Positions 1-10,477 of a stretch of DNA of 64,000 bases are shown here, one piece after another. The DNA is from Ascarosepion bandense (lineage: Eukaryota > Mollusca > Cephalopoda > Sepiida > Sepiidae). The stretch is from assembly GCA_037127315.1 (NCBI GenBank), contig JBBBDQ010000350.1, forward strand, positions 159,501-223,500, in the 5' to 3' direction. The position numbers were made by a program, and so were the translations under genes. The notes under the pieces are model-generated. The model was not told the origin of the DNA, did not search any database, and was given only the letters and a program-made list of their open reading frames with translations. How positions within the stretch are numbered: the stretch's first letter is position 1; every line of letters starts with the position of its first letter.

Positions 1-1128
1 ACCAGGTTTAACGCTGCAAAACTATCAGAAGCCTGCCGAAAATGTCTATGTACTAAATATGACAGTAAAGATATTGAAGAATTGGGAATTCACCCTCCCT
101 CAAAACAAAACTAAATTTAATGACAAAATTACAAGATATAAGACAACTAGTGACAGAAATCAAATACAAAATAAGCCCCGCCCCTATTTGCATGTTACAG
201 ATGTGGTGGATTGCACTGGGTGAGAGACTGTCGTTTCAAATAAAATAACTGTCTAGCGTGTGGAAAAATGGGATACAAGGCAGCTGTATGCAGAAACAAA
301 AGACTGTCAAGTTGGGTTAGATCTACTGGAGTAGACTATGAAAACAAACAAAACACGAGGAAATATGTAGAACTTGAAATATTAAATAAGATCAAACTAA
401 AATTAGATTCAGGTTCGGACTTAACAATAATCAACCTACAAACATGGAGGAAACTGAATAGGACGATCATGTTACACACACAAAAAGAAAAAATGCTCAA
501 TCTGTCACAGGATAACAGATCAATTTCAAAGGTGAAATAATCATGAATGTGAAATTCCATGGAAAAACCAAAAAAGTACAAATATACGTTATGAAAAACA
601 CAGAAAATCTAGCAGGCACAGACTGGATGCGAAAGTTTGATGTATGGAATTTACCTATTAATTCTTGTTGTAAGAAAATAGAGTGTGAGCCAACAGTAGC
701 TACGAAACTGAAGGAATAATTACACAAACAATTTCCAAAGGTATTCTCAAGCGGTATAGAACGATTTAACACATTCGCAGCAAGAACCGAGCTAAAGCAG
801 AATGTTCAACCAGTATCTATTACGCCCACAGTTACGAAAAGATCACTCAAACCAGGTGAACGGGTTTACCTTAAAAGGTTCAATAATAATATGGCATATT
901 GAAAACCTGGAACAATAATAAACAGACTAGGAAATGTTATGTACACAATACAAGGAGAAAAATTTGAGACACAGAAACTAAACCAGAAAAGAAGGATTGA
1001 GGAGCCAAGCTTGTCACTCTTAGAAAACGATGACGCGATGGAAGAAATCTTTGAAACCTTTGAGAATCATAGAACACAAGAGAAAAAACAATTTATTAAC
1101 TCCCCTCCAAAAGAAGCTAGGGAGGGGG
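1..1128 (+). pseudogene. Ty3/gypsy-like LTR retrotransposon interior, internally deleted
   Basis: Decayed gag-pol of an LTR retrotransposon read across frames. At 190-235 a CCHC knuckle is visible (C-x2-C-x4-H-x4-C around CYRCGGLHWVRDC), followed at 255-295 by a second knuckle whose histidine position is Tyr. At 400-440 an aspartic-protease active site reads LDSGSDLTIIN, then at 610-640 a gypsy-like protease tail (AGTDWMRKFDVWNL). After the linker before reverse transcriptase (about 735-800) the text jumps straight to an integrase C-terminal-like stretch (GERVYLKRFNNN... GNVMYTI, 855-955), so RT, RNase H and the integrase core are missing. Stops at 243, 538 and 717 show it is dead. The 5' end lies outside the window. 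Family assignment rests on motif order; clade is not resolved. Confidence 0.8.
1111..1128 (+). other. Polypurine tract of the LTR element
   Basis: A purine-rich run (AAGAAGCTAGGGAGGGGG) lies immediately before a TGTTGTGG sequence that starts the LTR. This is the expected plus-strand priming site position for reverse transcription and fixes the LTR 5' edge. Confidence 0.65.
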
Positions 1129-1518
1129 TGTTGTGGCACCATCCCTTTTTGTATGATATGGACTCGACTTAAGTATATATATATATTTCTCCCATAAAAA
1201 GAACCGTAGAGTTATCGGCGAGTACCGGACTGATCCGTAAGATACCGAGAGATACCGAAGTTACACAGAGAATACCGCGTCAACAGTCATAGTAGCTCTG
1301 AGCTCCACTCAGCCAGAATAGTATTATACGGATATACTAATTCCAGCACGGCTTCACTTCAAAGACTTGTATATATATATATTTCTTACTAGTCGTATTC
1401 CTGGATTACTAACCTGCGTTCCAGTTGAAATCTTTATGTTTAATATAATCTATTTTTCTATCTCAAATGTCTGTGTTTTTGTTCATTCTTTTGTATGGTT
1501 TCTAACCCGAAATCCACA
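1129..1518 (+). mobile_element. 3' LTR of the Ty3/gypsy-like element (LTR family Z)
   Basis: Starts TGTTGTGG right after the polypurine tract. Segments such as TGGACTCG, GTAGCTCTGAGCTCCACTCAG and CACTTCAAAGACTTGT recur in the LTR fragment at 14728-14972 (minus), and the downstream part (ATTCCTGGATTACTAACC, GTTCCAGTT) recurs at 25250-25290 (plus). These three copies define one LTR family. The 3' edge is blurred by a (TA)n array, so the end is approximate. Confidence 0.65.
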
Positions 1519-1576
<58 letters not shown>

Positions 1577-1577
1577 T
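1519..1577. repeat. (TA)n microsatellite
   Basis: Uninterrupted TA run broken once by ACAT. It separates the LTR from the hammerhead-bearing sequence that follows. Confidence 0.95.
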
Positions 1578-1589
1578 ATTAAATATTAT

Positions 1590-1710
1590 TTTAGAACATG
1601 TGCAAAATACAAAGTGCGTTAAACTACAAACTACTACAAAATTATACCTTTCCTTTCGACATTGAAACATAATGTCTCATCAGATAGTTAATAATGATGG
1701 TAATAAACGT
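1590..1710 (-). mobile_element. Hammerhead-bearing repeat, copy 1 of family ii
   Basis: Minus-strand copy of a sequence also present as an inverted pair at 47190-47410. Shared landmarks are TTTAGAACATG, AACTACAAACTACTACAAAATT and ATGTCTCATCAG...AGTTAATAATGATGG. It abuts a (TA)n array. It contains the hammerhead annotated separately. No coding sequence is visible. It resembles terminal repeats of Penelope-like elements, but no linked PLE coding region is present here. Confidence 0.6.
1629..1689 (-). ncRNA. Hammerhead ribozyme-like motif (family ii, partly decayed)
   Basis: On the minus strand the order is stem I strand AACTAT, core CTGATGA, stem II GACATT/AATGTC (6 bp, loop ATGTTTC), GAAA, a stem III that is imperfect (a C to G change opposes G), cleavage-position A, and stem I strand GTAGTT. 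Stem I pairs with one G-U. The conserved core is intact; the weakened stem III suggests reduced activity. Confidence 0.6.
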
Positions 1711-1789
1711 TTCATTGAAAAATATTTATAAAAACACCATTTCCTTTTATTTTTGGAATTTTGTTTTTGTATGAGGTAAAAAATATTTA

Positions 1790-2290
1790 AAAAGTGGGGA
1801 AAGAAAGAGGGAAGAAAAGATCAGAAAATTAAATGAGAAATCAAGAAAAGGAAAAGGCAGAAGAAAAAGAAAGATGCAGAAGAAATAGAAAGTGAAGAGG
1901 AAAATAAGTGAGAAAATATGGAGAGGAAAGAGATAACGAAAACAGCTAAGAATGAGAAATTTTAAATTTTGTCCGGAAGTAAACTGCAGATAGATATTGA
2001 CATCGGTTACACGGTGTCTAGTCTCAAATTTTTTGGCATAAAAAAAGAATTTTACTTCTATAAAGAAAAAGAAACGAAAGAGGAAAAGGAAAGATACAGA
2101 AGGAGTAGAAAGTGAAGAGGAAAATAAAGAGGATAAAAAGTGAGAAAATATAGAGAGGGAAGAAAGGAGAGAGACAATGGAAACGGTTAAGAGAGAGAAA
2201 TTTTAAATTATGGCCGGAAGTGAACTGCAGACAGATACAGACGTCGGTTACATTGTTTGAATTTAAATCTTTTGGCATTTTAAAAAATAA
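1790..2290. repeat. Two-unit purine-rich tandem duplication
   Basis: A unit of about 220-240 bp is repeated. AGTGAAGAGGAAAATAA occurs at 1891 and 2111, and the segment with GAGAAATTTTAAATT, CGGAAGT, AACTGCAGA and TCGGTTAC occurs near 1955-2010 and 2195-2250. The copies differ by small indels. Long open frames here come from purine bias and are not taken as genes. Confidence 0.8.
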
Positions 2291-3183
2291 TAAAATCACA
2301 TACACAAACAGAAAAATTATTCATAAAGCATAAAATAAAGGATATTTAAAAACATAACACGAAGATATAAATTAATTAAACCTAATATAATAAATTGAAC
2401 AAATGTAAAATAAATTAAATTATAAATTTAAAATTAAAATTGGTGTCAGATAAATATTTGAACAATTCAGCGCAGTCGATTTGGCGTTAGAACATTTCTA
2501 CTTCACTGTCTTTAAAAAGGAATTCATTTTTTTTTAAAGGAAAATAAAACTTTGAACTTTTAATCAAGAATGTCGTCATTTATTTTTAACAACAATTTTT
2601 TTAAAATGATGAAATAACGTAAATTAAAAACATGAACTGCAAAACTGTATCATAAGAATATTAAACAATTTTGTAAATCTTTTAATCTTAAAATTGACTT
2701 TTTCATTTCGTAAATATGAGCAACACCTCTAAGGAATTCAATAAAAGCTAATGATTCATCTGTGCGTATTCAACTAGCGAATATATTTTCGATTCTTCAT
2801 ATGCAATCTCACTTTACATCAATATTTCATTAATTCAGGATAACCTTTACTAGTTGCGTCCAAAATAAAAAGGTACCCATCGTGTATCACTTTGTTTTTT
2901 GCATGCTTTGGTAAAATATTTGCTGCCGTTATGAAGAAGCTGATTAGAAATAATTAACAATTAAAACTATTACGAACAGAATATCTAATTTGACTAAGAA
3001 TAGGAGAAAGAGTTAAGGACAACAAACTAAACAAAGTGACTTTTTAGTTACTAATCCGACAAGAAAAATGTTCTTTCGCCGAAATAAATTTCTGCCAAAA
3101 TGGCTATGCCAACTGGACTACACCTAAACGTCCCATTTTTCATTCCAATTCTTGGAGGAAACAGTCTTGAATGGGAATAGTCA
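2291..3183. other. AT-rich unassigned sequence
   Basis: No frame with protein-like composition, no inverted repeat and no match to other repeats in this window was seen. Confidence 0.5.
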
Positions 3184-3189
3184 ATTTGC

Positions 3190-3392
3190 TTTATGGTGCA
3201 GTGGATATCGACTCAGAATGACAAATCGGGAAACCGAGTTCGAATTCCAGTTGAATTCATTGCATTCACTTACGCACATATACCCTTGGGAAAGGTATTA
3301 ATCCGCTTCTTCTCACCAATTATAGGCATACCTTTCGAGACATGATCGCCCAATCGTGTATTACGTCTGCCACCTAACTGACTAACTGACTA
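3190..3392 (+). mobile_element. tRNA-derived SINE (SINE-1), internally deleted
   Basis: Member of the commonest SINE in the window. The head reads TGGTGCAGTGGATATCGACTC with a B-box-like GAGTTCGAATTCC at about 3234-3246, followed by the body ACCCTTGGGAAAGGTATTAATCCG and the tail TCGAGACATGATCGCCCAA...CTAACTGACT. Part of the body between 3330 and 3340 is missing relative to copies at 11969 and 62758. Confidence 0.85.
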
Positions 3393-3585
3393 CAAGAAAT
3401 GAGAATCCAGGTTACAGCTTTATTAGTACCATCAGATATAACAAGGACAGTGATGGTGAGATTAATATCACTTAATGAGCCACAAGTTTCAACTGATTTG
3501 TTTGGTTTCTTTTACGGCATATCAACCCCTTGGGGGTCATTTAATGTCGAAACATTAGTTGTTTTAGTATGGAAAAAACGTATTA

Positions 3586-3790
3586 TGGTAATAACATTTT
3601 TTCTTTCAAAAACATTTTTGTTGGTAACATTTTTCCTTCAAAACACGTTCCTGTTGGTAACATTTTTTCTTCAAAAACGTTTTCTTGGTAATATTTTTCC
3701 TTCAAAAATGTTCTCTTGGCAATATTTTTCATTCAAAAAAGTTATGTTGATAATATTTTTTTCTTCTAAAATTTTTATGTTTATATTTCA
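3586..3790 (+). repeat. Minisatellite, about 35-bp unit, six diverged copies
   Basis: The motif GGTAACATTTTT-CTTCAAAAAC-TTTTTGTT recurs with substitutions (starts near 3590, 3622, 3655, 3691, 3719, 3749). The translation into repeated phenylalanine and leucine is a by-product of T-richness. Confidence 0.8.
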
Positions 3791-3814
3791 TAAAGGTCTG
3801 TTTTTTGTACATTC

Positions 3815-4158
3815 ATAGTGTCTTCACCCCTGTTTGGAGGGTTACTATTTGTCCATAGCTGGGACCCTAAAAAGTGCTACCAGCCCGGGTCAGTGTGGAC
3901 CTGGGAACAACAGCAATTAAGAGGTGGTTCCATGTTCTTCACAACCTCAAAATCAGAGGCCCTTCTGCCGGATGCAGTTTACCGTCATACAAAGGACCGT
4001 TACTTAGTGAATATGGAAATGAAATTATTTTTCATTTCACAAACATTTGGTTGTATAAAGTTTTCCTCACTGGATAACAGCTTGTTTCTTCAGACTTTTA
4101 GCATTTGCTTCAGAATTGTCGTACGTTTCAGCATTGCTTTGGTCATCTATAATTTAAA
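3815..4158 (+). other. Probable retrotransposon-derived remnant
   Basis: The stretch around 3870-4000 translates as LPARVSVDLGTTAIKRW, a phrase I associate with widespread invertebrate repeat-encoded hypothetical proteins. It stands directly before a LINE A fragment. No domain is recognisable, so this is only a repeat-like segment. Confidence 0.3.
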
Positions 4159-4935
4159 CAACCTAAGGTACGCAGATGATACAGTGCTGATAGCAGACAC
4201 AGAAAGGAAACTACAAGACCTTCTACAGAAGGTAGCTATAGAAAGTAACAAGAAACGACTAGAAATAAACTGCAAGAAAACCGAATGTATGATCATCAGT
4301 AAAAAAAGGCAGCCCAATGTGCCAAATACAAGTCGGAGATACTACAATCCAGCAGGTACAAAAATTTAAGTACCAGTAAGTGTTAAAATAGAAGACGAAA
4401 AGTGCGACACAGTGATCCGAAGGCGAATTGGCATGACGAATCAAGCATTCCAGAAGTTGAGTAAGGTATTAAGAAACAGGATACTTTCGCTAGAAAAAAA
4501 AAGAAGAAGAGAGTACTGGATTGCTATGTGTTGTCAGTTATTCAATATGGCAGTTAATGCTGGACAATATAATCAAAGATGAAATAAAACCTTGAAGCAA
4601 CTGAAATGTGGTTCTACAGAAGGATACTGCGAATATCATCGATCGAGCATGTTTAATACTGAGCATCAGGAAGAGACAGCTGATGTTCCTGGGACACGCA
4701 ATGAGGAGGGAGGGCTTGGATAATCTGATACTAACCGGCCAGATAGAGGGAAAAAAGGGACAGAGGAAAGCAACGGATAACATATTAGAAGGGCCTCATC
4801 AGGTGGATGACGGAACGAGGAATGCATGGTGTAACAGGAGAAGGCGTGCTCAGAGCCACCTGGTATAGAGAAACGTGGAAAGCCATGATCGCCTACGTCC
4901 TGAAGGGACAGGGCACATAGAAGAAGAGGAAAATT
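4159..4935 (+). mobile_element. LINE family A, reverse-transcriptase and C-terminal fragment
   Basis: Begins inside the RT palm with the catalytic box LRYADDTVLIADTE (4165-4206) and continues with KKTECMIISK, a broken KYLG-type region, LDCYV, EMWFYRRILRIS, RKRQLMFLGHAMRREG and the terminal WKAMIAYVLKGQGT before a stop and a GAAGAAGAGG tail. Several frameshifts are present. The same protein tail recurs at 7.7, 20.7, 22.3, 42.2, 53.0 and 61.5 kb. It is an endonuclease/RT-type non-LTR element; clade is not resolved. This copy is 5'-truncated and dead. Confidence 0.85.
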
Positions 4936-5296
4936 GGAACAAAACTTTAAGACCATTCGCGAATAGCTATTAACATTATATTCATTTTTTACGTTCGAGC
5001 ATATTTTATATGGTTTACACTTCTTTTTAGATTCTACTTTAAGTTTTAAGAATTTTCACCGCACAATCTGACGCTGACAATCTTTCAAAACGCTAGAACT
5101 AACCTCCATAGATTTCAATAATATTGTTGTCTGAAATATTTTCTATTTTTTATATTCATAGAATATAATGTCATGTTGATAATGTATATTATGTATTTAG
5201 ACGTGTTTTTAATATTAAGATTTTTACGTTTGCGATAAAAAAAAGTAAGTAAATGCCATATCAGATTGAGTTTTTTTTTTCAAAAGTCTACATTAA
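4936..5296. other. AT-rich unassigned sequence
   Basis: Nothing beyond AT-rich sequence was recognised between the LINE A tail and the inverted repeat at 5.3 kb. Confidence 0.5.
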
Positions 5297-5381
5297 AGTC
5301 AAAAGAACCGAGTCTATTCCCCAACATTAAATTAAATGTACGTAAATGTACGTAAATGTACGTGCACACATACAAACACTC

Positions 5382-5435
<54 letters not shown>

Positions 5436-5481
5436 ACGTACATACGTACATTTAATTCAATGTTGGGAATAGACTCAGTTC
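5297..5481. repeat. Inverted repeat around a (TG)n array
   Basis: The left arm (GAGTCTATTCCCCAACATT, AATTAAATGTACGT, from 5308) is the reverse complement of the right arm (ACGTACATTTAATT, AATGTTGGGAATAGACTC, to 5478). The loop is (TA)n(TG)n at 5381-5433. The arms are about 50-70 bp, so the whole can fold back. Confidence 0.8.
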
Positions 5482-5617
5482 TTATATATATAGATATATA
5501 TATATGTGTGTGTGTGTGTGCGTGTGTGTGTGTGTGTGTGTGGTGTGTATGTCATATTTACTATTTACCTTCGCGCAAGTTTGTGCAGAGATATCTACAT
5601 GTATGTAGTTGTGTCTC

Positions 5618-5671
<54 letters not shown>
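5482..5671. repeat. (TG)n and (GA)n microsatellite cluster
   Basis: TG runs at about 5503-5543 and 5616-5636 and a GA run at about 5637-5670. Frames through them are low-complexity and non-genic. Confidence 0.95.
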
Positions 5672-5673
<2 letters not shown>

Positions 5674-6119
5674 TGACAGACAAACAAAAATAGGGAGAAA
5701 AAGGGGGAAATTGGGGATGGTGAGGTGCGCGCTTTTTTAGTTTTTTTTTAATACTTTCTTATATCTCCTTCGGTGTAATGACGCCGGTGATATTCTCCCT
5801 TGTCAGCATAAAAAGTTCAAAAATATCCGAGAAATGCACCCGGCTGAGATGATAATCAACCCAGTTTCGGAATCCGTCAAAGTTACAAAATAAAAAAAAG
5901 AGGGGGAAAAAAACAGCGATGAACACAAAGGCTCTTGCTTTTATTTTTGTCGATTTCTCGGATGTATTTCGACTTTTCTTTTATATATAATAATGAAATT
6001 CATTATTCTCAGGTGTCCCGCTGAGAATTGGGGGGAAATAGGAGCTAAATATTGGCTTCTATATTTGATAACTTTCTAAAGCAAACTAGATAGACTAAGA
6101 AAAATAATTTAGCGAAAGT

Positions 6120-6161
<42 letters not shown>

Positions 6162-6261
6162 CTTCTAATTTCTTCTTTTTTCTTATCGCAAATTTTGAAT
6201 CGTCGATTCAACGATAACCGTCCGCAGATATGTAAAATAATTAAAGTTTACAGCTTTCTTT
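5672..6261. other. Unassigned sequence with a (GA)n run
   Basis: AT-rich with a GA array at about 6124-6159. No other structure seen. Confidence 0.5.
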
Positions 6262-6660
6262 TATAATCATTTCACCCCAAGCAAGGCAATACTGCAGCTG
6301 GTGCGCAGGGTTTACATAAGAGGAAAGTGAAGAGAAAGAGAAACAGGTCACCGGGGGTGTCAGAGAATGGGTAAGAGAACGATGGAAACACTGGTATGAA
6401 GAGAGCTGCCTGAGTGAGAGTAGAATGAAAAGGAAGGGGACAAGATACAAGGGGTGTCAAGGAAAGGATGGGAGACAAGAGATAAAAGATAGGAATTGAC
6501 ATTGCATTTAAACTATTGCAGATTGTCGCTTTCAGGGAAGCAAGTATATGAAAGGGAGTTCTACAGGCAGGAAGTGTGAGAAAAGAAGCTATAGATTAGA
6601 AGTCGTGGTTATATTTAATTGGTTTAACTGTAAAAGGGTGGGATTTAGTTGCGAGTCTAG
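6262..6660 (-). mobile_element. LINE family B 3' end (minus strand), split by a LINE A insertion
   Basis: Starts with the family B terminus ATCATTTCACCCCAAGCAAGGCA and runs through the 3' UTR and a decayed coding end. The sequence resumes after the nested LINE A: GCGAGTCTAGT at 6649 and GCTAATCTAGT at 7167 are an imperfect 11-bp target-site duplication. Other copies keep this site intact at 14547 and 32378. Confidence 0.85.
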
Positions 6661-7171
6661 TCTTCATTTATGTGCTCAGCCCTTTCAGGACGTCGACGAT
6701 CATGGCTTTCCACATTTCCCTGTCACTAATGGCTCTTAGCAATTTCTCCTGTTACACCATGCAACCCTCGTTCCGTCATCCACCTGATCAGATCCTACAA
6801 ATATGTTATCCGCTGCTTTCCGCTGTCTCTTTTTCCCTTTATCTGGCCTGTTAGTATCAGGTTCTCCAAGCCCTCCTTCCTCATTGCATGTCCTAGGAAC
6901 TTTAGTTGTCTCTTCCTTATGCTCAGTATTAAATTGGAATGGCGAAAGAAGCATTCCAATAGTTGAGTAAAGTATTAAGAAACAGGACAATTTCACTAGA
7001 AACACAGAGGAGAGTACTGGATTGCTATGTGATATCGGTTCTTCAATATGGCAGTAAATGTTGGACAATATCTTCGAAGATGAAGGAAAAACTGGAAGTA
7101 GCTGAAATATGGTTCTACAGAAGGATGCTGCGGATATCATGGACCGAGCATGTGAGCAATGACGAGCTAAT
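6661..7171 (-). mobile_element. LINE A insertion with an inverted 5' half (twin-priming signature)
   Basis: 6665-6928 is the 3' part of LINE A on the minus strand (terminus GGACGTCGACGATCATGGC, then the region coding LGHAMRKEG... up to LSIRK). 6938-7171 is the adjacent upstream LINE A segment but on the plus strand (AKEAFQ, VLRNRTISLETQRRVLDCYV, EKLEVAEIWFYRRMLRIS, SND). The two halves meet head to head with a short loss between them, as expected of twin priming during reverse transcription. The target duplication in the flanking LINE B supports a single insertion event. Confidence 0.85.
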
Positions 7172-7200
7172 CTAGTAGCTCAAGTAAATTCATACAGAGT

Positions 7201-7635
7201 AAATTTCATGTTGATCTCGATTGTAGAGAAGGGAATTTTTCATGCTGATCTTTAGCCGAGTACATTGGAATAATTGATAAAACAACAAACAATATTAAAT
7301 AAATGTTGACGTCTGTTCTTCGACGATACTTTTAATCTATCTAATAACTGCTTTCGTTAACAAATATTTTTAGGGGCAATGTTTAAAAATTAACGTTTTC
7401 ATTTTGAATTATGGAAAATTTATTTAGCACAACATCTGTGCAGGTAATTCAGCAGTAGAGAACTTACCATGTTGTTATATAAGTCTGTATCGTAACTCCT
7501 CAGCAAAAATTTGACCTGAAAATTTCAGTGGTATAAAATCATATTATTGATATGCGGTATTAAAGAGAGCGTATTCAAATATTTGTGTTCATAATTATTT
7601 TTCCGGTGCTACACTACAAACTTACTGTGTGTAGT
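7201..7635. other. AT-rich unassigned sequence
   Basis: No coding signature, no hairpin and no match to the other repeats were found. A (TA)n run follows at 7636-7662. Confidence 0.5.
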
Positions 7636-7662
7636 TATATATATATATATATATATATATAT

Positions 7663-7935
7663 AAGAGACAGCTGAAGTTCCTGAGAACAGAGGGCTTGGA
7701 GAACCTGATACTAACAGGCCAGATGAAGGGAAAAAGAGATAGGGAAAGCAATGGATAACATATTTGAAGGGCCTGATTAGGTGGATGATGGAATGAGGGT
7801 TGCATGGTGTAACAGCATAAGGCATTCTAAGAGCCACCAGGGATAGAGAGACGTGGAAAGCCATGATCACCTACGTCTGGAAGGGACAGGGCACATAGAA
7901 GAAGAAAAAGAAGTAGAAGAAGAAGAAAATGATGA
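7663..7935 (+). mobile_element. LINE family A 3' fragment
   Basis: 5'-truncated copy beginning at the region equivalent to RQLKFLG and running to the terminal WKAMIAYVLKGQGT-like end, then a (GAA)n-rich tail. A (TA)n run sits at its 5' edge. Confidence 0.8.
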
Positions 7936-8240
7936 TGATCACCAGAAACATAATGATGCTGACTCGATATATCATCCAAATCTTTCCGAATCTTCGGCAT
8001 TCTCATCTGATTGACATAACAGGAACTCTGAAATGTTCATATTAGAGCTTTTGGTGTGATTAGCAAACAGCGCAACAAGCCGTTTCTAGATTTCGGACCA
8101 ATGAATTGCGTCATGATGCTCTTCGTTTTACAGACGGTGCCCAACTGACCCAGCAATACTGTGTAGCTGAGAAAATAAAACAAACAACGCGCATGTACAA
8201 AATTAAGAATATAAAATAGCAACAATTTACCTATCTCAGC

Positions 8241-9330
8241 CTAAGGGGGCTCTATCCTGGGCCCGACGCTCTTCCTTATTTTCATCAACGACCTCGCAGA
8301 TGTGATCAAGTCCCAAGGCTTTCGACAGGGTTTGGCACTCTGGCCTCCTATGCAAACTACGCGGTTATGGTATTACCGGTCGCCTGCTTGACCTAATCCA
8401 ATCTTCCTTAAATAACCGCAAAATGAAGGTCGTTCTGAATGGGCGTGCCTCTTCGTCCTACAGCACGAATGCTGGTGTCCCATAGAGCTCTATCCTGGGC
8501 CCAACGCTCTTCCTTATTTTCATCAACGACCTCCCAGATGAGATCAAGTCCCAAGTAAGCATCTACGCAGATGACACTACAATATACTCCCGCACCAGTA
8601 AGAAACCTGTCGTGGAGGACAGACAATCTCGCTGCTGACCTTGAACGGGATCTACACTCAGTGGTGAACTGGGGCAAGTCAACCATCCGTCCGTGCATGG
8701 AGTACTGCGGCCATTTATGGACAGGTGCCCCTGCCGTTCTCCTCAGTGTTCTTGACAGGCTCCAAAGGAGAGTCTGTAATGTGATAGGTACTGATCTAGC
8801 GGCTCGACTGCAGCCACTTCCCCATCGTCGAAATGTGGCCTCCTTTTGTCTGTTCTATAAATACTTTCATGGTTTTTGCTCAGACGAACTTAAGTCACTG
8901 ATGCCTCCTCAACAGGTGTTTACTCGTGCAACCAGACTGGCAACTGGGTCCCACCCATTCACAGTCAGGTTAGCCAAATGCAGACGACAATTCTACTCCT
9001 GAAGCTTCTTCTCTCGCACTTCCCACCTGTGGAACTCGCTCCCGTATTCTTGCTTTCCTGATGGCTACAACCTCCAGAAATTTAAATGCAATGTCAATAC
9101 TCATCTACTAACCACTGGAGTCTAGCTCTCTCCCCACCCCCATATAACCTTCCCTTTCTCTCCACCTATGTATCGGTCATCGCACCTGCTTTCTCAGCTT
9201 TCTATTGTTCCTTTCTAACTAGTTTGTACTCCTCACTCTTTTCTAATTAATCTTCTTACATTTATGTAGCCCCCTGCACATCAGTGGCGTTTCCGCCTTG
9301 CTCGGGGTGAAATGATTTAAAAAAAAAAGG
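8241..9330 (+). mobile_element. LINE family B, rearranged RT and C-terminal fragment
   Basis: Jockey/CR1-like RT pieces: [13 protein letters not shown] occurs twice (about 8255-8310 and 8495-8545), with GRLLDLIQSSLNNRKMKVVLNGRA between and IYADDT (the RT catalytic box) at 8561-8580. An internal deletion joins SVVNWGK to the C-terminal block STIRPCMEYCGHLW, LQRRVCNVIGTDLAARLQPLP, SHPFTVRLAKCRRQFYS (8680-9000). The 3' UTR ends CTTGCTCGGGGTGAAATGATT plus an A-run at about 9316-9328. Stops make it non-functional. The duplicated GPTLFLIF block shows local rearrangement. Confidence 0.85.
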
Positions 9331-9581
9331 TAGACACAATGTTTGCAATTTATTTAATCTGACATGTACATATTTTTAATAAAATCCGTTCATACTCACG
9401 AATAATCTTTCGCGTATTATAATTGAAAGATGTCAAAAATGAGCTGTAACGTTGACAGATGTTATCATTCATTACTCAATTTACCCAATGTACCAAGTAC
9501 ACGTTTGTAATTTATTATAATCTCACATGTCTAAAAGAAAGTTTGCTGCCTAAATACACAAACTTTAATATATATATACAT
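9331..9581. other. AT-rich unassigned sequence
   Basis: Nothing supported beyond base composition. Confidence 0.4.
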
Positions 9582-9928
9582 ATAGCACCTAATGAATAAG
9601 ACGAACCTAGCTAGGTATCTGCTAAACGGATCGCCAAGAAAAGCTGGAGCCAGCTTTCCCTGACGATCCGTTTAGCTGAAACCTAGGTAGGTAGGTAGGT
9701 AGGTTCGTCTGGCTCATTAGGTGCTATTTAGTTTGGTCTATCTTTGTATTGGGCGCTTTTTGTTAGATGATTACACGTGTCGTGTTTTTTCTTTGGGCTT
9801 CGTGTTGATTTCGATCCGAACACTTTTGACTGACTTTCATGCCCTGAGCTCTTATTTTTTTTAACTATTTTTTCCTTCGCTCGATAGTTTTCGAGGAAGG
9901 TTTTCAAGACGAGTATAATTATAATCAC

Positions 9929-9935
<7 letters not shown>
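9582..9935 (+). mobile_element. Hairpin element (family iv, copy 1) ending in (TA)n
   Basis: 9582-9727 is nearly self-complementary: AGCACCTAATGA pairs with TCATTAGGTGCT, GACGAACCTA with TAGGTTCGTC, and CTAAACGGATCG with CGATCCGTTTAG. The rest to 9935 matches, in inverted orientation, 49497-49690 (shared GCGCTTTTTGT, TTTTTTCTTTGGGC, GAGTATAA, GTTTATATATA). Both copies end in a (TA)n run (9932-9960 here). No protein is encoded. A hammerhead-like core lies in the hairpin. Confidence 0.75.
9647..9715 (+). ncRNA. Hammerhead-like motif (family iv)
   Basis: Order: stem I strand GAGCCAG, internal loop, CC; core CTGACGA (position 7 is naturally variable); a weak stem II (TCCGTTTAGCT); GAAA; stem III ACC/GGT with a two-base loop; cleavage-position A at 9689; GG, an expanded GGTA run, then stem I strand CTGGCTC. 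Stem I is a perfect 7 bp. Stem II pairs poorly, so activity is doubtful. The second copy at 49702-49755 keeps the same layout with different stem sequence. Confidence 0.5.
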
Positions 9936-9959
<24 letters not shown>

Positions 9960-10477
9960 ATGCATTTCTCCGTTCATACTAAAATCACTAAAATATTCTA
10001 TTACTTGGCTATCACGATAGTAAAATAAGAGATGTAAGTGATCTCCGAATAAATTCGTCTAATACTAAATGAATAGCAGCTGTTATTGTCATCCTCGACT
10101 CGACTTTACCTTGGTCACTAGCCATTTGTCGCCGCTCGCAATTCCAGTTCAGCCAAATGATAGAATTTTGAATGCTGATGTTCAATTCAGGCATGATTTC
10201 TACTTGAAAGATTCATACAATAGAATGGTCAATTTTTCTAAACCCTTTTTAAAGCAGCCACTTTGCCGAATTAATTTGTCTTTTCCTTTAATATATAAAA
10301 CAAAACAAAATAAGTTTTTTTCTGTTAAGAAAATTCTATTATGTAAGGGGCTCATCACAAAGACTGATAAGAATCTTGAAATAAATTGAAATACTGAAAC
10401 TCTCATCTGTCAAGTTTAAAGAGGGAAACGTCATAAATAACTTTGAAAATAATTAGAATAGCTTATGATTTGTGTAA
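9936..10477. other. AT-rich unassigned sequence
   Basis: Contains a (TA)n tail (to 9960). The remainder shows no recognisable element. The last part, AGAATAGCTTATGATTTGTG (10456), is duplicated at 11391. Confidence 0.5.

Noticed and set aside
3399..4369. Two long overlapping open frames on the plus strand that could look like a gene
   Set aside because: The first translates a T-rich minisatellite; the second ends in the RT fragment of a LINE. Neither has a start context or independent domain support.
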